Origin: Acidocella sp. 20-57-95
GTDB lineage: Bacteria; Pseudomonadota; Alphaproteobacteria; Acetobacterales; Acetobacteraceae
Length of the DNA: 64,000 nt
Assembly (NCBI GenBank): GCA_002255575.1
Contig: NCAT01000004.1
Location: 62,001 to 126,000, forward strand
Direction: 5' to 3'
Shown: piece by piece, positions 1 through 8,380 of the stretch
How positions within the stretch are numbered: the first letter of the stretch is position 1
Layout of the letters: each line of letters starts with the position of its first letter
Program-made: the position numbers and the translations under genes
The notes under the pieces: model-generated
What the model saw: only the letters and a program-made list of their open reading frames with translations
Told to the model about the DNA's origin: nothing
Database searches by the model: none

Positions 1-137
1 CGGAGGTGGATGTGCTGTTGGGCGATGCTTCGAAGGCCGAGCGTAAACTTGGCTGGAAGGCTGAAGTGCAGCTTGAGCAATTGGCCGCCGAAATGGTGGA
101 TGCCGACATCGCCCGCTACCAACGCAAAGCACAGTAA
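1..137 (+). CDS. gmd: GDP-mannose 4,6-dehydratase, C-terminal end (partial)
   Basis: Only the last 45 codons are in the window, in the frame starting at base 3; the gene begins upstream. The visible tail (EVDVLLGDASKAERKLGW, then an acidic helix ending ADIARYQRKAQ) is the usual end of Gmd, which turns GDP-mannose into GDP-4-keto-6-deoxymannose in the cytoplasm. The stop codon TAA at 135-137 directly abuts the ATG of the next gene, which fits the following Rmd-type reductase: together they would make GDP-D-rhamnose. The call rests on a short tail plus context. Confidence 0.8.
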   Translation, partial: EVDVLLGDASKAERKLGWKAEVQLEQLAAEMVDADIARYQRKAQ

Positions 138-1064
138 ATGCAGCGCATCCTGCTCACCGGCGCAGACGGGTTCGTGGGCAAGCATTTGCTGCCAAGCTTG
201 CAGGCGGTGTTTCCGGGTGCTGCCATCATCGGCACCGGCGTCGCCACGCTGGACGTGACGGATGCTGCAGCAACCAGCGAATTTATCAAAGCGCACCAGC
301 CGGACGCGTGTATTCACCTGGCCGGGATCGCCGCCATCGGGGCCGCGCAATCAGACCCTGACACTGCCTGGGCGGTGAATTTTTACGGGGCGCTCAACAT
401 CGCACGTGCGATTCTGGCGCATGCGCCGCCATGCCGGATGATATTCATTTCAAGTTCGGAAATTTACGGCACAAGCTTTACAACCTGGTTGGCGCTGGAT
501 GAAACCGCCCTGCCCGCGCCCTTGAACCTATATGCCGCCACCAAGGCAGCCGCAGAGCTGGCGCTTGGCGCCATGACCAGCGATGGTTTGCGGCTATTGC
601 GCCTGCGCCCCTTCAACCATACCGGTCCCGGCCAGCGCGAGGCGTTCGTGGTGCCGGCATTCGCGCACCAGATCGCCCGTATTGAGGCAGGTTTGGCACC
701 ACCGCAAATGGCCGTTGGCGCATTAACGCCAGAGCGGGATTTTCTCGATGTGCGTGATGTGTGTGCCGCCTATGCGCAGGGCCTACAAAAATTCGACACG
801 CTGCCCAATAATAGCGTTTTGAATATCGCTTCGGGTAAGCCTGTGAAAATCGGGACAATTCTTGAAATACTTTTGGCGCGCGCGAGATGCAAAATCCACA
901 TCGTGACAGACCCTGCACGGCTCCGCCCGGTTGAAATATCGCGCGCCGTTGGCGATGCCAGCCGGGCCAAACACGTGCTGGGCTGGCAGCCCAAATATCA
1001 GCTAGAGGACACGCTTGGCGATGTGCTCGATGCCGCGCGAAAATTTTACGGCGCGTCCAACTGA
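138..1064 (+). CDS. rmd: GDP-6-deoxy-D-mannose reductase (extended SDR, NAD-dependent epimerase family)
   Basis: This 308-residue extended SDR has an N-terminal nucleotide-binding motif TGADGFVGKHLLP (about residues 7-19) and a YAATK catalytic motif near residue 135, with Ser-Ser before it (FISSSEIYG). The C-terminal substrate region contains RPFNHTGPGQ, typical of GDP-keto-sugar reductases. It starts on the base after gmd, so the two are translationally coupled. The expected reaction reduces GDP-4-keto-6-deoxymannose to GDP-D-rhamnose for lipopolysaccharide or exopolysaccharide. A GDP-fucose-type or other 4-keto reductase cannot be excluded by eye. Its end overlaps the convergent TonB gene by 19 bases. 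Confidence 0.82.
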   Translation: MQRILLTGADGFVGKHLLPSLQAVFPGAAIIGTGVATLDVTDAAATSEFIKAHQPDACIHLAGIAAIGAAQSDPDTAWAVNFYGALNIARAILAHAPPCRMIFISSSEIYGTSFTTWLALDETALPAPLNLYAATKAAAELALGAMTSDGLRLLRLRPFNHTGPGQREAFVVPAFAHQIARIEAGLAPPQMAVGALTPERDFLDVRDVCAAYAQGLQKFDTLPNNSVLNIASGKPVKIGTILEILLARARCKIHIVTDPARLRPVEISRAVGDASRAKHVLGWQPKYQLEDTLGDVLDAARKFYGASN

Positions 1065-1867
1065 AATTGGATCGGGAATAAAATCACTGAGGCGACCGGT
1101 CGGCCAGCCAGCATCGCCGGATTAAATACCCAGTTCAGCGCAGCGTGGCGCGCGGCATCATCCAGGATGGCATAGCCCGAGCTGGACATGACATCCACTT
1201 GCACCGCCCGGCCGGTCTCTGAGACATGGATCGAGAGCAGTACCCGGCCTTGTTCACCATGCTCTCGGGCAGCTTCCGGGTAAGGCGGTTTAGGGTTGAG
1301 GTTGGCATCTGGTGTCGCCAAAATCATGCGCCCATATGCCTGCCCCTGCCCGGCTGGCTGGTTGTCCCCCAGATGCGATGGTGCCGCGACTGACGGGCGT
1401 GGGGCGGCATGGGTAACGGCGTGGTGTGGCGGCGCGGGCGCCGGCGGTGGTGGGACAGGCAAAGCAGGCGCCTCTGCCAACGGAGGCGGTTTGGGCAGCG
1501 GCGGCGCTGGTGGCTGGGGTGTTGGCGGTTGCGGTGTTGGCTGTGGTACGGGCTTCGGCACGGGCTGCGGGGTGATGGGCGCTTGGGGTACCGGCTGTGC
1601 AATTGCCAACGGGCCGGTGCCCACATAAGGGGATTTATCAATCACTAATTCCAGGCTTGGCTCCACCGGCGGGCGCGGCAAGCGGTCCCAACGCAGCGCC
1701 AGCAATATTGCCAGCACCGGCAGCACATGCAGAACAACGCCACCCAACCCAGCTCGCAGTTTTTGAAATGGCGGCGCTACGACGGCGCGTTTGGCATCCT
1801 GGTCAGCACGCAGCCCGGTGGCGACGTTGGGCTGAGATTCCAACGCGGCCGGGCGTTTAATCCTCAA
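1046..1867 (-). CDS. tonB: Energy transducer TonB
   Basis: Up to 273 residues with TonB architecture. One N-terminal membrane segment (about 41-60, GLGGVVLHVLPVLAILLAL) is followed by a long Pro-rich periplasmic spacer (about 85-150, many PxPxP runs). A C-terminal TonB domain (about 190-270) contains PYPEAAREHGEQG and ends near FPIQFQL. It would pass proton-motive energy to outer-membrane receptors such as the BtuB-like protein nearby. The longest reading starts at a TTG inside the end of the upstream CDF gene; there is no convincing ribosome site, so the start is uncertain. No exbB or exbD is adjacent. Confidence 0.85.
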   Translation of the reverse strand: MRIKRPAALESQPNVATGLRADQDAKRAVVAPPFQKLRAGLGGVVLHVLPVLAILLALRWDRLPRPPVEPSLELVIDKSPYVGTGPLAIAQPVPQAPITPQPVPKPVPQPTPQPPTPQPPAPPLPKPPPLAEAPALPVPPPPAPAPPHHAVTHAAPRPSVAAPSHLGDNQPAGQGQAYGRMILATPDANLNPKPPYPEAAREHGEQGRVLLSIHVSETGRAVQVDVMSSSGYAILDDAARHAALNWVFNPAMLAGRPVASVILFPIQFQLDAP

Positions 1868-2759
1868 TCAACACGCCCTCATGTTTGGCTTTTTCTTCCG
1901 GCTCTACATGAATGGTAATCACCGCACCCGGCATTTCATGCTTGAGCGCAGCCTCAATACGGTCGCAAATATCATGCGCTTCATCCACACTCATGGCCCC
2001 CGGCACCACCAAATGAAATTCCAAAAACGAGGCAGGGCCGGCTTGCCTGGTGCGGAAATCATGCGCCTCAATGGCGCCCGTGCCGTGCATGCGCACCAGT
2101 TCATTGATACGTGCCGTTATGGCAGGCGGCGGCGCTTCATCTAACAACCCACTCAGCGAGCGCAGTACAGTGCGGCCACCAGCGAAAGCGATTTGCCCCG
2201 CGATCAGAACCGCAAGCACAGGGTCCAGCACCGGCAGCCCCCATGAAGCGGCGGCGACCAGCCCCAAAATTATCCCAATGGTGGTGAGAACATCCGAGAC
2301 CAGATGCTGGGCATCAGCCGCCAGAGCCGGCGAACGATGGCGCTTACCAGTTTGGCGCAGCAGCACCGCCCATACGCCGAGCAGCAACCCCGCCGCGCCA
2401 TTCAGCGCCATGCCCTGCCCCAGCGCACCGCGCAGCGGCGCTAACGGCACGGGATGCAGCAACACATGCAAAGCCTGCTCGAAAATAAGCACCGCCGCGA
2501 TGAGGATCAGCGCCCCGGTTGCCACGGCGCTCAGCAGTTCCACCTTGGCATGGCCGTACGGGTGTTGGCGGTCAGCAGGCTTGGCTGCCCCGATCAGCGC
2601 GTACAAAGCCAATGAGGAGGCCGCAACATTCACCAGCGACTCGAGCGCATCGGAAAATAATGCCGCGCTGCCACTGATGCGGGCCGCCAGAAATTTCAGC
2701 GTCAGCACCGCCCCACCGACCAGAATGCTGCCGAGAGCAAATTTGATAACAGGTTTCAC
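1857..2759 (-). CDS. Cation diffusion facilitator (CDF) family metal efflux protein
   Basis: This 300-residue inner-membrane protein has about six hydrophobic segments and a cytoplasmic C-terminal domain. CDF signatures are visible: FSDALESLVN (about 35-44) with the metal-binding Asp, HPYGHAKVE after the second helix, and AQHLVSDVLTTIG (H-x3-D of the second half-site). The C-terminal part has VEAHDFRTRQAG-like beta strands and ends in an acidic tail. It probably exports Zn2+, Fe2+ or a related divalent cation by proton antiport; the metal cannot be assigned. The start is GTG. The downstream TonB gene overlaps its end, suggesting one transcript. Confidence 0.88.
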   Translation of the reverse strand: MKPVIKFALGSILVGGAVLTLKFLAARISGSAALFSDALESLVNVAASSLALYALIGAAKPADRQHPYGHAKVELLSAVATGALILIAAVLIFEQALHVLLHPVPLAPLRGALGQGMALNGAAGLLLGVWAVLLRQTGKRHRSPALAADAQHLVSDVLTTIGIILGLVAAASWGLPVLDPVLAVLIAGQIAFAGGRTVLRSLSGLLDEAPPPAITARINELVRMHGTGAIEAHDFRTRQAGPASFLEFHLVVPGAMSVDEAHDICDRIEAALKHEMPGAVITIHVEPEEKAKHEGVLIED

Positions 2760-3006
2760 GGAACCATTAACCCTAATACGCCGGAATGGGCAGGAATTGG
2801 TAGTTTAGCAATTTTTTGGTGCGATCAGCAAACCGGGCAGGGGTTTTGTTGTGCGCCGCACCATGTGTCCAAACTGCCACATTTAGGATATATTCTGCCG
2901 TATGCGGTAACCAGGAATTGACAGTTAGACGGGTTCGGTTCGTGATAACTTTTAAGTGGCGCGTAATTTAACGCGCGTCGCAATAATTTTTTTTGAGGAG
3001 AAGTCT

Positions 3007-4062
3007 ATGATTGGACGCAAGCAAATTTTACGCGCCTGTTTATTCTCAGCGGCGCTTGCCTTTACCGCCGGAACTGCCGGCAAAGCCATGGCGTCCGACC
3101 CGCTACCGGGCGATAGTATTGCCCCGCCCGTGAACGTGAATATTGGGCTGCTGTACAATCAGTTTAATGATGCCGGTGCCCTCGGCGCCCTGCGCGGCAG
3201 CAATTATGCCCATGACACGCATATTTCGACCGATATTGCGGTGCTGCGCTACATCCGCACCTTTGAAATTAAAGGTGTCGAGGCCGGGGTGCAGGTTTAT
3301 GAGCCTTACGTGGCGTTTCTCGGCCAACAGAAGATTGGTCTCAGCAATACCGAGCCATCACCGTTCGGGGCGGGAACCGCTAATCTTTCCCATTCCAGCG
3401 GCTTTGGGCAGCCCAATTTCGGTGCCTTCTTCTGGCCGGTAAATGACCCGAAAACCGGCACCTACGTGGTGGTAGCCCCCTGGATCTCCCCGCCGATTAG
3501 CGGCTACAACAATTCGTCTTTTTTGACGCCTGGGAATAATACCTGGGTGTACGAGATGGAAATTGGTGCACGCACCACGCTGATCGGCACACCGACAACA
3601 CCAAATCTTCAAGTGGAAGCTTGGGGCGAGGTTTATGGATTTGGTGATAATAATAAGTCAGCAGCGAATTCTCCGGCAGTGTCTGCAAATAATATTCCAT
3701 TCCCTGCCAGTTTGTTTTTTAAAAACCCGATCGCCCAGGCTTCATCAACACCGGCAACCTTCCACGAGCAACCATCGGAAGAATTCCGCATTTATTTCCC
3801 GTATAATTTTGCGCCAGCGATGGGGGCGTTCATTGCGCCAGGCTTCTACCAATCCTTCGGCGGCAAGCAGACCTATACGATTCACGCCAATGGCGCGAAG
3901 GTAGATTCTGGCAACCGGACCGAGGAATCGCAACTGCGGTTGATCGCCTCAACCTTCGTAAACCCATCCACGCAAATAATGTTGGTCGGTGGATACGACA
4001 TTGCCAACCATGGTGGGCCGCTGAACCGGTCGTTCGAAATTCGCATTGCGAAGTTCTTCTAA
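3007..4062 (+). CDS. Outer-membrane protein of the phenol-degradation MetA-like family (predicted beta-barrel)
   Basis: The ATG at 3007 follows a strong site GAGGAG; the frame extends upstream but that part lacks a better start. The 351-residue product has a signal peptide (basic MIGRKQ, hydrophobic core, cleavage near GKAMA-SD). Its mature part alternates aromatic and polar residues and ends in a terminal Phe (EIRIAKFF), as outer-membrane barrels do. The opening motif DPLPGDSIAPPVNVNIGLLY and the repeated long loops resemble the MetA-pathway transporter family. The substrate is unknown. A strong terminator follows at 4079, so it is probably monocistronic. Confidence 0.72.
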   Translation: MIGRKQILRACLFSAALAFTAGTAGKAMASDPLPGDSIAPPVNVNIGLLYNQFNDAGALGALRGSNYAHDTHISTDIAVLRYIRTFEIKGVEAGVQVYEPYVAFLGQQKIGLSNTEPSPFGAGTANLSHSSGFGQPNFGAFFWPVNDPKTGTYVVVAPWISPPISGYNNSSFLTPGNNTWVYEMEIGARTTLIGTPTTPNLQVEAWGEVYGFGDNNKSAANSPAVSANNIPFPASLFFKNPIAQASSTPATFHEQPSEEFRIYFPYNFAPAMGAFIAPGFYQSFGGKQTYTIHANGAKVDSGNRTEESQLRLIASTFVNPSTQIMLVGGYDIANHGGPLNRSFEIRIAKFF

Positions 4063-4078
4063 AACCTAACACTTCACC

Positions 4079-4109
4079 AAAACGGGCATCGCAAGATGCC
4101 CGTTTTGTT
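4079..4109 (+). terminator. Rho-independent terminator of the MetA-like gene
   Basis: A perfect 12-bp stem (AAAACGGGCATC with GATGCCCGTTTT) closes a GCAA tetraloop and is followed by a short T-rich tail, 17 bases after the stop codon at 4062. Confidence 0.9.
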
Positions 4110-4154
4110 ATGCGCGAATTTCACGACGACAACTGGGCCTCATCCCCCCCCTTT

Positions 4155-4275
4155 CGTCATTCCCGTACTCCATTTCCGTCATTCGTGCACTCCATTTCCG
4201 TCATTCGTGCACTCCATTTCCGTCATTCGTGCACTCCATTTTCGTCATTCGTGCACTCCATTTTCGTCATTCCCG
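4155..4275. repeat. 22-bp tandem repeat array, five full units plus a partial sixth
   Basis: The string CGTCATTC recurs at 4155, 4177, 4199, 4221, 4243 and 4265, exactly 22 bases apart. The unit is roughly cgtcattcgtgcactccat plus three T/C bases. The first unit differs (cccgtac instead of cgtgcac) and the last runs into a palindrome. There are no unique spacers, so it is not a CRISPR array. It lies between a terminator and the 3' end of the convergent btuB gene. Confidence 0.93.
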
Positions 4276-4288
4276 CACAGGCGGGAAT
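4269..4288. repeat. Extragenic palindrome of the ATTCCC...GGGAAT type
   Basis: A perfect 8-bp inverted repeat ATTCCCGC / GCGGGAAT flanks the loop ACAG. This is the common bacterial small extragenic palindrome (dRS3-like in form). The tandem array's repeated GTCATTC looks like the first half of this palindrome, so the array may have grown from it. Confidence 0.8.
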
Positions 4289-4308
4289 CTTCTTAGTCGA
4301 ATAAGACA

Positions 4309-4345
4309 ACACGCGCCTGCGCATATGACGATGGCAGGCGCGTGT
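4309..4345 (-). terminator. Long inverted repeat, probable terminator of btuB
   Basis: A perfect 12-bp stem (ACACGCGCCTGC with GCAGGCGCGTGT) encloses a 13-base loop, about 45 bases past the btuB stop. On the minus strand it is followed by GTTGTCTTATT, only moderately T-rich, so termination is likely but not textbook. Confidence 0.55.
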
Positions 4346-4388
4346 AGCGAAGACAGCTAAGTGTGAGGCCACGGGAGAGAGTGCGCGT

Positions 4389-6386
4389 TTACTGCACCAC
4401 CGCCCGTACCCCAAACAAAAATGACTGCCCTGGAATTTGCAGCCCGTTCACTGGCTCGAACCGCGAATTGAACAGGTTTTTGCCATTCGCAAACAAAGTC
4501 AGTTGCGGCGTTACCTGATAGCTGATGGTTACATTCGCGATCGTTCCTGGTTCGGCCATCCCGACACCGGAAGCCGTACCCGTGTAGCTGGTCCCATTAT
4601 TATTATATAAAAAATCCGTGAAGCGGCCGATATATTGTACCTGCGGTACAATGCTGATGTGCGAGGTTGGTTTAAACGTCACAGTCGCACTACCGGCATT
4701 TTCCGGCCGCCGGTTGAGCGGAATGCCGGCTGAAAGATTGCGCGCGTAGGTATAAGTGTAAGTTAAATCTGCGCTCAACCAGGAAGTTGGCGTAAACACC
4801 AAATCGGTTTCAACACCGCTGGTACGCACCTGCCCAATATTGGATTCGCTCGATGCATTGCCATTATCAATCGAAACATAATTGATCAGGTTTTTGATGT
4901 TGTTCAGAAAATATGTGCCTGATAGGCTTACAAAATCAGGCTGGCCAAATGCGGGAATATCAAATTGTGCTCCTGCCTCAAAACCGGTTCCCGTTTCGGG
5001 TTTCAGGTTCGGATTGCCGATGTAAGGAAAGCCACCGTAGCTATCAACACCATATAAATCGAACAGTGAGGGCGCCAGAAAGCTGGTACCATACGATGTT
5101 TTCAGATGCAGATAAGCTTGTGGAACCGCGAGCACAGCGCCCACACGGCCGGTAACCGCATTACCAAAGCTTGAGACGTTATCATCACGCACAGCGCCCG
5201 TAAGCGTGAGCGCATTAAAAAGCGTGGTCTGCACACCAGCATGGCCCGCAACTGAATGCTGATAAGCATTGATGCTGGCGACAAACGGCCCGCTATCACT
5301 CACACGCTCCTTGGCATGGTCGGCAATATATTCAACGCCAAACAGGACCGAAGAGAATGTTGCCGGGCCATAATCTGGCAGATGGATGGTATTATTCCAC
5401 TGCGCATCGGCTCGGTAGCCGTGGTAATGGTCGTTATTGCTCTGCGCGTTCGGGTCAGCCGCATCCAACAGGTTTTTATAATATAAATCATTCTCAAGCG
5501 CGGCCACAAATAGCTCGGTGGTCAGCAACCCGCGAAAAAGATCACTTTTGATGCTAAATTTACCAAAATAATTTTCATTATATAAAAAATTATTCGGGTC
5601 ATCATAGAAGACTATATTCGCATCAGGGGAGGCTGATATTGTCTGCTGCGCGCGGAACGCGAGCGAAATGCGCGTGCCAGACACTGGCGAATACCCAACA
5701 TTGAACGAGCCAAGGTTGGACCGGTACGGGTCGCGGGTACCATTATAAACACTCAGTCGCTTGGCGGTATAGTCAAACCCCGCCTCCTGGTCGGTCGCGG
5801 CAGTTAGTGCATAATCAAATTTGCCGGAAGCGCCAGAAAGGGTTGCCCCAGCTTGGCCTTGGGCCGGAAACCCGCCAGCCGCCGTAACGCTAAGCTTGGG
5901 CTTGCCAGTCCCCTGCACAGTAATGATGTTGATCACGCCGCCAACGGCGTTGGAGCCATACAGGCCAGACATGGCACCGCGCACCACCTCAACGCGCGCA
6001 ATATCACTTACGGTATAGTTGCCGAAATTAAACGCACCATTCGGGTCGGACGGGTCATTCACCGGTACGCCATTCAGCAGCACCAAAACATCCTCAGAAT
6101 TGGTGCCGCGAATAAACACGCTGGCAACACCACCCGGCCCACCGGTTTGTACCACACCAAGCCCCGGCACCGCGTTCAGCGCATCCACCAGCGTTGTATC
6201 ACCGCGCGCCTGCATCTCGGCCTGCGTAATCACGGTGACACCGGCCGGCACGTCTGGTAGCAAAGTGGGTACTTCAGTTGCCGTAACAGTCATCGGCGGC
6301 AAGGGACTATCCGCAAAAGCCATTGCGGGGATCACAAAAAAACTCGTCATCAACAGGCTTAACCTGCCGCTTTTCAAAACGGGCAT
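4389..6386 (-). CDS. btuB: TonB-dependent vitamin B12 receptor, BtuB-like
   Basis: A 665-residue outer-membrane receptor. The ATG at 6386 is preceded by GGAGG with good spacing, which sets the start. A signal peptide (MPVLKSGRLSLL... AMAFA-DS) is followed by a TonB-box-like stretch (MTVTATEVP), a plug domain with VFIRGTNSEDVLVLLNGVPV and LYGSNAVGGVINI, and a 22-strand-type barrel ending in FLFGVRAVVQ. BtuB takes up cobalamin across the outer membrane using TonB energy. The assignment is strongly supported by the cobalamin riboswitch in its leader. No btuCDF or cobalamin synthesis gene is adjacent. Confidence 0.92.
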   Translation of the reverse strand: MPVLKSGRLSLLMTSFFVIPAMAFADSPLPPMTVTATEVPTLLPDVPAGVTVITQAEMQARGDTTLVDALNAVPGLGVVQTGGPGGVASVFIRGTNSEDVLVLLNGVPVNDPSDPNGAFNFGNYTVSDIARVEVVRGAMSGLYGSNAVGGVINIITVQGTGKPKLSVTAAGGFPAQGQAGATLSGASGKFDYALTAATDQEAGFDYTAKRLSVYNGTRDPYRSNLGSFNVGYSPVSGTRISLAFRAQQTISASPDANIVFYDDPNNFLYNENYFGKFSIKSDLFRGLLTTELFVAALENDLYYKNLLDAADPNAQSNNDHYHGYRADAQWNNTIHLPDYGPATFSSVLFGVEYIADHAKERVSDSGPFVASINAYQHSVAGHAGVQTTLFNALTLTGAVRDDNVSSFGNAVTGRVGAVLAVPQAYLHLKTSYGTSFLAPSLFDLYGVDSYGGFPYIGNPNLKPETGTGFEAGAQFDIPAFGQPDFVSLSGTYFLNNIKNLINYVSIDNGNASSESNIGQVRTSGVETDLVFTPTSWLSADLTYTYTYARNLSAGIPLNRRPENAGSATVTFKPTSHISIVPQVQYIGRFTDFLYNNNGTSYTGTASGVGMAEPGTIANVTISYQVTPQLTLFANGKNLFNSRFEPVNGLQIPGQSFLFGVRAVVQ

Positions 6387-6510
6387 AAACGCCTCCAGCC
6401 AGAACCGCGCCCGCAAATGGGGCTACGGCGCATCGAAATGGCGACAGAGGCTCAGGGTCTTTCTCCCTTCCGCATATGGTGCATCCCGCCCATTTGCGCG
6501 CAAATGTCTC

Positions 6511-6690
6511 GATGCTGGCCGGTCTCCTGGCTCGTGGGTCAACACTTGCAACCGCCTTCTCATCTCCGAAGAAACAATGGCGTGTGGCTGCAAACTCACC
6601 ACTTACAGTTGCGGGAGCAGCTGCGGCGTTTAACCGCATTCCCGTTTCAACCCTTGCGGGTCACCTGCATCTGGTACTTCAGTAACGGAT
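6511..6690 (-). promoter_or_regulatory. Cobalamin (adenosylcobalamin) riboswitch upstream of btuB
   Basis: Read on the minus strand, the leader contains the conserved core CCGCAACTGTAAG (complement at 6602-6614) and, further 3', GAGCCAGGAGACCGGCC (6517-6533). Upstream lie the GATGCAGGTGACCCGCAAGGG-type elements (about 6645-6672). These are the hallmark elements of the class-I cobalamin riboswitch. It lies 125 bases before the btuB ATG and would repress btuB when B12 is plentiful. Confidence 0.93.
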
Positions 6691-6786
6691 TTTGGGGACC
6701 AAGCGCAAGCGCATGATCGCTTGGGCGGGTTCTGCCTTGAAATTCCAGCACTACTCAGTTGCTGGTGGGCCTGCCATCAACGTATC

Positions 6787-7494
6787 ATGGAAGCGCCCAT
6801 CATTTTCACGCGTGCCGGTTTCTGGCGCGGGGTTCGCCGCTCACTGCCGCTGGTGGCGGGGCTGGCGCCGTTCGGGTTTGTGGTAGGTTTGATCACACAG
6901 CATCACGGGCTGAGCCTGCTACAATGCATGACGATGAACGCGCTGATCTATGCCGGTGCCGCGCAGCTAGTCGCACTGGCCAACTGGACTCACCCGGCAC
7001 CGATACTCGCAGCCGCCTTTGCCGCTTTGGTGGTGAATTTGCGCTTTGCGCTGATGGGCCCGGTGCTGGCGCCATGGTTGGAAGGCCTTAAGCCGGTGCC
7101 GCGTTATTTATGCTTGGCTTTGTTGGTGGACCATCCTTGGGCAATCTCAGTGACTGATATGCGCAATGGCGGCCGCGATATGGCGCTGTATGTGGGCATC
7201 AGCCTACCGCTCTGGCTGGGCTGGATGTGCACCACCAGCGCTGGGTTCCTGAGCGCCGATACGTTAAACCTGCCACCCAACCACCCATTATTTTTTGGCG
7301 CCCTTGCAGCCTTTATCGCGCTGCTGGTGCCGCTCTGGCGCGGCAAGCGCGATGCGCTGCCTTGGCTGGTGGCAGGTGGAATGGCATTATTGGTGGCACA
7401 TATAATCCCACACACATCATGGTACATCGTTGCAGGCGCAGTTGGCGGCTGCCTAACCGGTGCAGCCCTGGAAGGGCGGGATCCGCATGAGTGA
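6787..7494 (+). CDS. azlC: Branched-chain amino acid exporter, large subunit (AzlC family)
   Basis: A 235-residue membrane protein starting at ATG 6787 (MEAPIIFTRAGFWRGVRRSL). The AzlC motif PLVAGLAPFGFVVG is followed by YAGAAQLVALA and VVNLRFALMGPVLAPWL, and there are about six to seven hydrophobic segments. With AzlD it exports branched-chain amino acids or analogues. Its last codons overlap the azlD ATG. About 75 bases upstream is a perfect palindrome CAAGCG-6-CGCTTG (6706-6723), a possible operator. The start was set by the family N-terminus; the frame is open further upstream. Confidence 0.88.
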   Translation: MEAPIIFTRAGFWRGVRRSLPLVAGLAPFGFVVGLITQHHGLSLLQCMTMNALIYAGAAQLVALANWTHPAPILAAAFAALVVNLRFALMGPVLAPWLEGLKPVPRYLCLALLVDHPWAISVTDMRNGGRDMALYVGISLPLWLGWMCTTSAGFLSADTLNLPPNHPLFFGALAAFIALLVPLWRGKRDALPWLVAGGMALLVAHIIPHTSWYIVAGAVGGCLTGAALEGRDPHE

Positions 7495-7786
7495 TAGCAT
7501 TTCGATTTATGCGGCGATTGCGGCGATGGCGCTGGTAACACTGGCCTGCCGCTGCGGTGGCTATTTTCTGTTTTCACGCATCACGCCGTCGCCAACTTTG
7601 CGCCGCGCTTTAGCCTATCTGCCGGGCTGTATTTTTACCGCTTATGTGGTGCCAGCTTTGGTCAATGGTCCACCGCAAAATTGGGGCGGGGCAGCCGTTA
7701 CAATGGCGATGATGGCAAAAACCCGCAATTTAGGGCTCAGTATCGCCGCTGGTGTCGGCTCGCTATTCATCATCCACTTTATTTAG
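7487..7786 (+). CDS. azlD: AzlD family small subunit of branched-chain amino acid exporter
   Basis: A 99-residue protein with three to four hydrophobic helices, typical for AzlD. It contains VTLACRCGGYFLF and RALAYLPGCIFTAYVVPALV. The start ATG lies inside the azlC end (8-base overlap), so the pair is translationally coupled. Its final bases overlap the convergent stop of the outer spanin at 7779, which places the edge of the phage locus exactly here. Confidence 0.85.
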   Translation: MSDSISIYAAIAAMALVTLACRCGGYFLFSRITPSPTLRRALAYLPGCIFTAYVVPALVNGPPQNWGGAAVTMAMMAKTRNLGLSIAAGVGSLFIIHFI

Positions 7787-8015
7787 CCGCCACCTGCGCG
7801 ATGGCCGCAACATGCACCCGGCAATCCTGCCCCGCCTGCCATAACGCCACAATATAGCGTGCCACCACCATCTGGCTGGTGGCATCTGGTACATCAGGCG
7901 CTGCTGCACAATGCAGGAGGCTTGCTGGAATCGGCGGCGTGAGAGTGACAATGCGCGTAATGGGTGGCGATGCCGCACAGCCCGCCAGCAGCAATAACAG
8001 ACATAAAATTCTCAT
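7779..8015 (-). CDS. Outer-membrane spanin lipoprotein (Rz1-like)
   Basis: A 78-residue protein with a lipoprotein signal: MRILCLLLLLAGCAAS, with lipobox LAGC giving a Cys at position 13. The short periplasmic part is Pro/Ala-rich at first (PPITRIVTLTPPIP). It starts with an ATGA overlap on the end of the inner-membrane spanin, the usual Rz/Rz1 arrangement. The pair would fuse inner and outer membranes in the last step of phage lysis. Sequence identity alone would not assign it; the lipobox and position do. Confidence 0.7.
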   Translation of the reverse strand: MRILCLLLLLAGCAASPPITRIVTLTPPIPASLLHCAAAPDVPDATSQMVVARYIVALWQAGQDCRVHVAAIAQVAAK

Positions 8016-8380
8016 GGCGCGGCCTGCTGTAAATGACGGATATCATTCAGCGCAGCCGCCAATACAGGGGCCACCGGTGCATCTGCACTTACTGGCTGCG
8101 CATCAATCCGTTCATTGATAAGACTGACTTGATGGTCACTCGTGGCACTCTCCGCTCCCAGCGCATCAACCGCTGCATTCCATTTCACCGCCTGCGCTTG
8201 ATACGCCGCGATTGCCGCCGCATTGGCCTGGTTGGTTTGTTCCAGCAGCGTGTTGGCGACTGTCGCTGCAGCCAACTGGTGGCGCAGATGCAGCATATAG
8301 GCGCATCCTGCCAGCGCGATCACGCCCGCGATCAAATAAGGTATCAAAGGTGCCAGTAGCTTAGCGAGTATCACCTGCAT
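8012..8380 (-). CDS. Inner-membrane spanin (Rz-like)
   Basis: A 122-residue protein. One N-terminal membrane segment (about 9-29, LAPLIPYLIAGVIALAGCAYM) is followed by an Ala/Gln/Asn-rich helical periplasmic region (about 33-80) likely to form a coiled coil. This is the form of i-spanins. It overlaps the lipoprotein spanin by 4 bases at its end and the preceding small membrane gene by about 20 bases at its start, in a lysis cassette behind the endolysin. Confidence 0.68.
   Translation of the reverse strand: MQVILAKLLAPLIPYLIAGVIALAGCAYMLHLRHQLAAATVANTLLEQTNQANAAAIAAYQAQAVKWNAAVDALGAESATSDHQVSLINERIDAQPVSADAPVAPVLAAALNDIRHLQQAAP

Noticed and set aside
1296..1860. Plus-strand Gly/Trp-rich frames opposite tonB
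   Set aside because: They are antisense to the Pro-rich spacer of TonB and have no start signals.
4155..4275. Possible CRISPR array
   Set aside because: Units follow each other with no unique spacers, and no cas genes are near.
4096..4304. Open frames across the 22-bp repeat region that could be read as a repeat peptide
   Set aside because: They are made only of the tandem repeat, start inside a terminator, have no ribosome site and no protein-like composition.
6019..6633. Plus-strand frame across btuB's 5' end and the riboswitch
   Set aside because: It reads through the conserved riboswitch core on the wrong strand; the B12 elements and btuB on the minus strand explain the region.
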